Positions 58,525-64,000 of a DNA stretch of 64,000 nt are shown piece after piece (the stretch's first letter is position 1; each line of letters starts with the position of its first letter). Made by a program: the position numbers and the translations under genes. This DNA comes from Parvularcula sp038749595 (GTDB lineage Bacteria; Pseudomonadota; Alphaproteobacteria; Caulobacterales; Parvularculaceae). The stretch spans positions 124,001-188,000 of the forward strand of contig JBCDHW010000001.1 in NCBI GenBank assembly GCA_038749595.1, in the 5' to 3' direction. The notes under the pieces are model-generated. The model worked only from the letters and a program-made list of their open reading frames with translations. It searched no databases and was not told the DNA's origin.

Positions 58525-60696
58525 ATGCAGGCCTTCATCGTTTTCCTCCCTCTCTTCGGTGCGCTCCTTGCGATGCCGATCGGGAAGACTTCGGGGCCAC
58601 GCGCGGCCGAGGTCATCACCGCGCTTTTGGTTTCGGTCGCTGCGCTGCTGGCATGGATCACTTTCATTTCAGTCGGCTGGGGCGACGGCGAGACGTCGAT
58701 CATTGTGTTCGAATGGATCCGATCCGGCGCGCTTCAAGCCAATTGGTCCGTACGCGTCGATGCCCTTTCTGCGACGATGATGGTGGTAATCACCACCGTC
58801 TCGTCCCTCGTTCATTGGTACTCGATCGGTTATATGGAGGAGGACCCGTCGCGGCCGCGCTTCTTTGCCTATCTGTCGCTTTTCACCTTCGCGATGCTGT
58901 CGTTGGTCACCGCCGATAACTTGCTTCAGCTCTTTTTCGGCTGGGAAGGGGTCGGCGTCGCCAGCTATTTGTTGATCGGCTTTTGGCACCACAAATCGTC
59001 CGCCAACAACGCTGCCATCAAAGCGTTTGTGGTCAACCGCGTCGGCGATGTTGGCTTAGGCCTCGGCATCATGGCGTGTTTCTACGTATTTCGCTCGGTA
59101 GAGTTCGACGCCATTTTAGAGGCCGTCCGGACCGATGCGTTCGTCCAGCCGTTCGGTGCCAGCGAGGCGGTGCATTTGAGTGAACTGGTCGTCCGCTTCC
59201 TCGATCGCGATTATGCCGCTGTTGAGATCATCGGTATACTGCTTTTCATCGGCGCCATGGGGAAATCGGCGCAGTTCTTCCTCCACACGTGGTTGCCTGA
59301 CGCGATGGAGGGGCCGACACCAGTCTCTGCACTGATCCACGCCGCGACCATGGTCACCGCGGGTGTCTTCCTCGTTTGTCGGATGTCGGAGCTGTATGCC
59401 GTCGCGCCCGTTGCCTCAACGATGATCACCGTCATTGGACTGATGACTTGCCTTTTCGCGGCAACGGTCGGATTGGTTCAGACCGACATTAAGCGGGTGA
59501 TCGCGTACTCCACCGCGTCGCAACTCGGATATATGTTCTTTGCCGCGGGGCTGGGCGGATACGGCGCGGCGATGTTCCACCTGACCACGCACGCTGCGTT
59601 TAAGGCGCTGCTCTTCCTCGGCGCGGGGTCAGTCATTCACTTCAGTCATCATGCGCAAGACATGCGGGATATGGGTGGATTGCGGACACAGATGCCCGTC
59701 ACCTATTTGTGTATGATGCTCGGTACACTGGCGATTACGGGGATCGGGATTCCTGCGTTTCTTCTGACCTTGCCGGGTCATATTCCCATCGGCTTTGCAG
59801 GGTTCGTCTCGAAGGACATGATTTTGGAAACAGCCTACGGAGCAATTGGCGAGGGCAGGGCCTTTGCCAGCGCTGCTTTTTGGGGCGGGTTGGCTGCGGC
59901 GATCCTCACGGGGTTTTATTCGTGGCGGCTGATTTTCCTGACGTTTTGGGGATCGTGGCGCGCGCCAGAAAAGGTGCGGAAGCACCCGCACGATGTGCCG
60001 AACGTTATGCTTTTGCCGCTTGTTCCGCTGGCTCTTGGCGCGGTCGTTTCGGGCATGGCGCTTTACAAGCCGTTTGTGAGCAGCGGCGCCGAGGCGTTCT
60101 GGGGGCCATCACTTCACATTGCTTCGGTGCATCACGGCGACGGGCATAGCGATGCGCACGGAGCGTCGCATGCTCAGGCGTCAGCAGAAGGGTATGCTGC
60201 GTCTCAGGCCGAGGAAGACCACCACGATGGGCATGCCTCTACGGCTGATGGAGATGCAGTGCACACGGATGAAAAGGGACACAAAGAGGGCAGCGACAGC
60301 GGTCATCATTACCCGAATTGGGTTCTGGTGGCGCCGATGTTTGCCGGTCTCATTGGATTAGCCCTCGCGTGGATTCAATACGCCCAGCCTGGTCGGGATC
60401 CCCTTCGCCCGGGATTGATCGGCCCAGGGGGTATTCTCTACGAATTTCTCCAAAATCGTTGGTATATTGACGATCTTTATCGGCGCTTTTTCCAAGAGCC
60501 AGCGCGCATGCTGGGGCGCTTTCTTTGGAAGGGCGGGGATGAGCGAACCATTGATGGCGCTGGGCCGAACGGCTTTACCAAGCTGTTGCAACTTGGCGCC
60601 CAACGCACCATCGGCCTACAGACGGGTTTCGTTTTTCACTACGCCTTCGCGATGATGCTCGGTGTCATCATCCTCTTGTTCGTTCTCAACTTCTGA
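58525..60696 (+). CDS. nuoL: NADH-quinone oxidoreductase subunit L, with His-rich insertion
   Basis: A 723-residue antiporter-like subunit, longer than E. coli NuoL (613). The conserved core includes YSIGYMEEDPSRPRFFAYLSLFTFAM, LFFGWEGVGVASYLLIGFW, and HTWLPDAMEGPTPVSALIHAATMVTAGVFL in segments. A hydrophilic insertion at about residues 531-594, rich in His, Asp, Ala and Glu (S-V-H-H-G-D-G-H-S-D-A-H), precedes the long lateral helix and final helices. NuoL pumps protons at the far end of the membrane arm. The insertion may bind metal or be a flexible loop; it is not part of the standard fold. Confidence 0.95.
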   Translation: MQAFIVFLPLFGALLAMPIGKTSGPRAAEVITALLVSVAALLAWITFISVGWGDGETSIIVFEWIRSGALQANWSVRVDALSATMMVVITTVSSLVHWYSIGYMEEDPSRPRFFAYLSLFTFAMLSLVTADNLLQLFFGWEGVGVASYLLIGFWHHKSSANNAAIKAFVVNRVGDVGLGLGIMACFYVFRSVEFDAILEAVRTDAFVQPFGASEAVHLSELVVRFLDRDYAAVEIIGILLFIGAMGKSAQFFLHTWLPDAMEGPTPVSALIHAATMVTAGVFLVCRMSELYAVAPVASTMITVIGLMTCLFAATVGLVQTDIKRVIAYSTASQLGYMFFAAGLGGYGAAMFHLTTHAAFKALLFLGAGSVIHFSHHAQDMRDMGGLRTQMPVTYLCMMLGTLAITGIGIPAFLLTLPGHIPIGFAGFVSKDMILETAYGAIGEGRAFASAAFWGGLAAAILTGFYSWRLIFLTFWGSWRAPEKVRKHPHDVPNVMLLPLVPLALGAVVSGMALYKPFVSSGAEAFWGPSLHIASVHHGDGHSDAHGASHAQASAEGYAASQAEEDHHDGHASTADGDAVHTDEKGHKEGSDSGHHYPNWVLVAPMFAGLIGLALAWIQYAQPGRDPLRPGLIGPGGILYEFLQNRWYIDDLYRRFFQEPARMLGRFLWKGGDERTIDGAGPNGFTKLLQLGAQRTIGLQTGFVFHYAFAMMLGVIILLFVLNF

Positions 60697-60702
60697 CGTG
60701 TC

Positions 60703-62307
60703 ATGATCGAAACGTCGTCATCCATCCCTTGGTTAAGTTTGATCACCTTCCTGCCGCTGCTGGGCGCAGGGTTTATCGTGCTGCGCCGATCGATGACGGG
60801 CCCGGACGAGGACCAGGCGGTGGCATCGGCCGCGCGGCTTGTAGCGCTGGTGACCACGGGAGCGGTCTTCGTCCTGACGACGATCCTCTATTTTGGCATT
60901 TTTGATCCGAACCAAGAGGGCTTTCAGCTCGTTGAAAGCGCGACGTGGATTGGCAGCGGGATCACGTACAAGCTCGGTGTCGACGGCGTCTCTGTTTTGT
61001 TCGTGTACCTCACGGCGTTCATCATGCCGGTCTGCATTCTGGCGAGTTGGACCGCGGTGAAAGAGCGCGTGGCCGATTATATGGTCGCGTTTTTGGTGCT
61101 CGAAGTCGCCATCATGGGCGTTTTCACAGCGCTTGATCTGATCCTGTTCTACGTTTACTTCGAAGCATCGCTCATCCCGATGTTTCTCATTATCGGGATT
61201 TGGGGCAGCCCAGGGACGCGCGAGATCTTTGCGCGGACGGTCTCGAACCGCGTCTATGCGGCGTTCAAGTTCTTTCTGTATACGCTGCTTGGGTCGCTGT
61301 TGATGCTTGTGGCCGTCATTTATATGTACTTGACGGCGGGGACGACGGATATCCCGACATTGCTGGAAACGCCGTTCACAGTAGAGGCGCAGCGGTATTT
61401 GTGGCTCGCGTTCTTCGCCAGCTTTGCGGTGAAGATGCCGATGTGGCCTGTGCACACGTGGTTGCCCGATGCTCACGTCCAAGCGCCCACGGGCGGGTCG
61501 ATCGTTCTGGCTGCCGTCCTGCTGAAAATGGGCGGGTACGGATTTATCCGCTTTAGCCTTCCGATGTTTCCTGACGCGAGTGCCCAGTTTGCGGGCTTGG
61601 TTTTTGCGCTGTCGGTGATCGCGGTGATTTATACCTCCCTGGTCGCGTTTGCCCAGGATGATATGAAGAAGCTCATCGCTTACTCGTCGGTGGCGCATAT
61701 GGGCTTTGTCACGATGGGCCTTTTCACGGGAACCGAGCAGGGGATCGACGGCGCGCTTTTCCAAATGCTGAGCCACGGGTTTATCTCGGGCGCGATGTTC
61801 CTCTGTGTCGGGATCCTTTACGAGCGACGTCACACGCGAGAGATTTCCGCGTTTGGTGGGCTCGCGAAGTCGATGAAACCTTTCGCGTTTTTCTTTCTCT
61901 TTTTCTCGATGGCGAATGTTGGGTTGCCGGGGCTTTCTGGCTTTGTCGGCGAAATTTTGACGATGGTTGGGGCCTTCCAAGTGAACACGTGGGTGGCGGC
62001 TTTGTCTGCACTCGGTATGATTTTATCGGCAGCATACGGATTGCGCCTCTATCGCGAGGTGGTGTTTGATCCGCCTCGGGATAAAGAGGCGCCGGCGATG
62101 GTGATGAACCGCCGGGAGTATGCCTTGCTGGCATCACTGGCGGGCATGACGCTGTGGCTCGGGGTGCATCCGACCCCGACGCTCGATGTGTTTTCGGTGG
62201 CGACGCGCCCGATTAGCACGCAGGTGACCGCAGCGTTCGATCGGCTTGATGCGGACGCTGAGGAAACGACGCCCCAGCTTGCGGAGGGGCAGCCTGGTCA
62301 TGATTGA
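60703..62307 (+). CDS. nuoM: NADH-quinone oxidoreductase subunit M
   Basis: A 534-residue proton-pumping subunit with about 14 helices. The family motifs are present: LILFYVYFEASLIPMFLIIGIWG near 148, WPVHTWLPDAHVQAPTGGSIVLAAVLLKMGGYG split over 247-279, and KLIAYSSVAHMGFV near 325. It shares the antiporter-like fold of NuoL and NuoN. The start follows nuoL after six bases and the end overlaps nuoN by eight bases. Confidence 0.97.
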   Translation: MIETSSSIPWLSLITFLPLLGAGFIVLRRSMTGPDEDQAVASAARLVALVTTGAVFVLTTILYFGIFDPNQEGFQLVESATWIGSGITYKLGVDGVSVLFVYLTAFIMPVCILASWTAVKERVADYMVAFLVLEVAIMGVFTALDLILFYVYFEASLIPMFLIIGIWGSPGTREIFARTVSNRVYAAFKFFLYTLLGSLLMLVAVIYMYLTAGTTDIPTLLETPFTVEAQRYLWLAFFASFAVKMPMWPVHTWLPDAHVQAPTGGSIVLAAVLLKMGGYGFIRFSLPMFPDASAQFAGLVFALSVIAVIYTSLVAFAQDDMKKLIAYSSVAHMGFVTMGLFTGTEQGIDGALFQMLSHGFISGAMFLCVGILYERRHTREISAFGGLAKSMKPFAFFFLFFSMANVGLPGLSGFVGEILTMVGAFQVNTWVAALSALGMILSAAYGLRLYREVVFDPPRDKEAPAMVMNRREYALLASLAGMTLWLGVHPTPTLDVFSVATRPISTQVTAAFDRLDADAEETTPQLAEGQPGHD

Positions 62308-63760
62308 GCCGTTCACGGATGTTGTGCAGCTTTTGCCCGAGCTGTCCCTTTCTATCCTCGCGATGGTCGTGCTCATTGCAAGCGTCTTTCTGGAAAAAGA
62401 ACGCACCCGCACCCTCAGCTTGCTCGGCGCGGCGGGCTTGCTTGGTGCGGCCCTGCTCGCGTCTTCGATCGGAGGACGCACGGAAGCGGCGACGCTCTTC
62501 GGCGGTGCCTTTTCCTCCGACGCCTTTGCGCAGTTTGGCCGGGTCGCGGTTTATGCGACGGCCGCATTGGCGCTGACGCTCGGCTATACGTTTTTCAAGC
62601 TCGAGAAATTGCTGCGCCCTGAATACGTCGTGCTCGTCCTTTTTAGCGCCGTCGGCATGGGGTTGATGGTCTCATCCTCAGACTTGATCGCGGTTTATCT
62701 CGGCGTCGAGCTCCAGTCGCTGTGCGTCTACATTATGGCGACGCTCAACCGGGACAGCCGCCGATCGACGGAAGCGGGACTGAAATACTTCGTCCTCGGC
62801 GCGCTGTCGTCGGGCTTTTTGCTTTATGGGGCTTCGCTCATTTATGGCTTCGCCGGCTCGACGCAGTTCGAAGCCATCGCTGCCGCAAGCTATGCGGAGC
62901 AAACGTCGGTAGGCCTCATATTTGGTCTCGTCTTCTTTATCTCGGCGCTAGCGTTCAAAGTTTCCGCGGCGCCGTTTCATATGTGGACCCCGGACGTTTA
63001 CGAAGGCTCGCCGACCCCCGTGACGGCTTTTCTCGCAGCCGCGCCGAAGCTTGCCGGGATGTTCCTCTTCGGCCGGGTGCTTGTCCAAGCATTTCCGGGC
63101 CTTTTGGACCAGTGGCAGCCGGTGCTGGGCTTGATCGCTGCTGCGTCGATGATCGTCGGTGCACTGAGCGCCATTCTCCAAACGAATATCAAGCGCCTGA
63201 TGGCGTACTCGTCGATCGGGCATATGGGCTATGCGCTCATGGGCCTGACGGCGGGCTCTCTGTCGGGTTTGACGGGAATGGTCAGCTATATGACGATTTA
63301 CGTTGTCATGACGTTGGGCTCGTTCGCCTGCATCCTGATGATGCGGCGGCCGGAGGGCATGGCGGAGAACATCTCGGACCTTTCAGGGCTCAGCCAGACC
63401 CGCCCGGGGCTTGCGGCATGTTTCACGGTGCTGTTTCTCTCGCTTGCCGGGATCCCGCCGCTGATTGGCTTCTTTGCGAAGCTGTATGTGTTTGTTGCCG
63501 CGGTGGAGGCGGGGCTGTTCGCGCTTGTCATTATCGGTGTGCTGACGAGCGTCGTTGCGACATTCTATTACCTCTCGGTTTTACGGACGATTTGGTTTGC
63601 TGAGCCTACGGATCATTTTGTCCGTGAACATGATCCGGTCTTGCGGCTAACATCCTCGGGCGCGGCGTTGTTTGTCGCGTTGGGATTGATCTTTGCCCTC
63701 GGCGCATTGTCGAACGCAGCGACCGCGGCGGCGGCGTCCCTGTTCCCGGCGCTTTCGTGA
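62300..63760 (+). CDS. nuoN: NADH-quinone oxidoreductase subunit N
   Basis: A 486-residue subunit from the ATG at 62300; an upstream in-frame start at 62246 lies within nuoM. Motifs include the conserved helix VSSSDLIAVYLGVELQSLCVYIMATL and the lateral KVSAAPFHMWTPDVYEGSPTPVTAFLAAAPK segments, then LMAYSSIGHMGYALMG. It completes the membrane arm set J-K-L-M-N. The stop overlaps the start of birA, so the two are coupled. Confidence 0.97.
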   Translation: MIEPFTDVVQLLPELSLSILAMVVLIASVFLEKERTRTLSLLGAAGLLGAALLASSIGGRTEAATLFGGAFSSDAFAQFGRVAVYATAALALTLGYTFFKLEKLLRPEYVVLVLFSAVGMGLMVSSSDLIAVYLGVELQSLCVYIMATLNRDSRRSTEAGLKYFVLGALSSGFLLYGASLIYGFAGSTQFEAIAAASYAEQTSVGLIFGLVFFISALAFKVSAAPFHMWTPDVYEGSPTPVTAFLAAAPKLAGMFLFGRVLVQAFPGLLDQWQPVLGLIAAASMIVGALSAILQTNIKRLMAYSSIGHMGYALMGLTAGSLSGLTGMVSYMTIYVVMTLGSFACILMMRRPEGMAENISDLSGLSQTRPGLAACFTVLFLSLAGIPPLIGFFAKLYVFVAAVEAGLFALVIIGVLTSVVATFYYLSVLRTIWFAEPTDHFVREHDPVLRLTSSGAALFVALGLIFALGALSNAATAAAASLFPALS

Positions 63761-64000
63761 AGCACATTCGCCTTTCGACGTGCGGGTCGACCAATGACGA
63801 AGCGCGGGAGGCTCTGGCGCGGGGGGAAGCACCTCCGTTCGTCGTGAGCGCAGCGGAGCAAACCCAAGGCCGCGGCCGGGCGGGGCGATCCTGGGCGCAG
63901 CGTGAGGGTAACTTTGCGGGGAGGTTTGTCGTCCGCTTGCCTGAGGTGATCGCGCAGGAACCCGGTGCGCTCGCGCTGCTCGCCGGTGTTTCGGTGCGCG
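63757..64000 (+). CDS. birA: Biotin-[acetyl-CoA carboxylase] ligase (cut by window edge)
   Basis: From the GTG at 63757, which overlaps the nuoN stop as GTGA, 81 codons run to the window end. The frame encodes the N-terminal part of a biotin protein ligase: S-T-C-G-S-T-N-D-E-A (residues 7-16), then Q-T-Q-G-R-G-R-A-G-R-S-W (near 41-52) and G-N-F, the biotinyl-AMP binding loop. It lacks a DNA-binding N-terminal domain, so it is the class I, non-regulatory type. It attaches biotin to the carboxylase carrier protein. It follows nuoN in the operon. Confidence 0.9.
   Translation, partial: MKHIRLSTCGSTNDEAREALARGEAPPFVVSAAEQTQGRGRAGRSWAQREGNFAGRFVVRLPEVIAQEPGALALLAGVSVR

Noticed and set aside
60733..61980. 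415-codon open frame on the minus strand
   Set aside because: It is antisense to nuoM, with extreme Arg/His/Gln composition and no domain.
1..64000. tRNA, rRNA, CRISPR arrays, insertion sequences, prophage genes
   Set aside because: No tRNA T-arm patterns in non-coding gaps, repeat-spacer arrays, transposase motifs or terminal inverted repeats were seen when reading both strands by eye; a covariance-model scan would be needed to exclude small RNAs.

Overview
The window looks like a chromosomal segment of a GC-rich, aerobic alphaproteobacterium. Supporting signs are a SigF/NrsF-type ECF sigma/anti-sigma pair, a LOV-HisKA_2 light-sensing kinase, TRAP transport, a single LolC/E-type permease with LolD, a GAAC-type SOS box before recA, an operon of the nuoJKLMN type, and a VPxPA-type C-terminal sorting signal. 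The exact order or genus cannot be fixed from sequence alone. I see no rRNA, tRNA, CRISPR array, insertion sequence or prophage. About 62 protein genes are supported, including two cut by the window edges and one of only 38 codons.

Layout. 1-1.1 kb: the 3'-truncated part of a minus-strand two-helix membrane protein of unknown function, more AT-rich than the rest, followed by a 480-bp G/T-rich gap. 1.6-5.2 kb: a lipoprotein, scoA-(small membrane protein)-scoB for ketone-body CoA transfer, and a clan GH-A-like lipoprotein. 5.2-9.1 kb: SigF/NrsF pair, a propeller-like orphan, engB and a thioesterase. 9.1-11.7 kb: an overlapping minus-strand operon of a Ca2+/Na+ exchanger, a PTR1/FolM-type pteridine reductase, FolB and a divergent PTPS homologue. 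11.9-14.6 kb: enoyl-CoA hydratase and a CPA-type antiporter. 14.7-16.9 kb: a histidine-kinase-like protein with a degraded ATPase domain, translationally coupled to a HerA-like ATPase. 16.9-19.1 kb: MaoC hydratase, glutaminyl cyclotransferase and LOV kinase. 19.3-24.9 kb: a TRAP transporter operon with an inserted CPBP-like membrane protein and a terminal aminopeptidase P.

25-47 kb is mostly housekeeping and envelope genes: ychF, yghU, an esterase lipoprotein, pth, yaaA, a D-2-hydroxyglutarate/lactate dehydrogenase, sua5, a 600-residue acyl-CoA dehydrogenase, lolCD, and an AT-rich patch with an RraB-like gene, then DUF418, DUF2799 and ABC-F proteins. 47-54 kb: a sortable secreted protein, a patatin, a BlaI-M56 protease signalling pair with operator palindromes, and an acyl-CoA ligase. 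54-57.3 kb: AsmA, a small conserved protein and recA. 57.6-64 kb: nuoJKLMN and the start of birA.

The regions most worth a second look are the degenerate kinase/HerA pair (14.7-16.9 kb), the BlaI/M56 module with its 450-residue extracytoplasmic extension (49.3-52.1 kb), the pterin operon with a PTPS lacking its usual catalytic residues (9.1-11.6 kb), and the TRAP operon containing a CPBP-like protein (23.3-23.8 kb). None can be called a new system from sequence alone.
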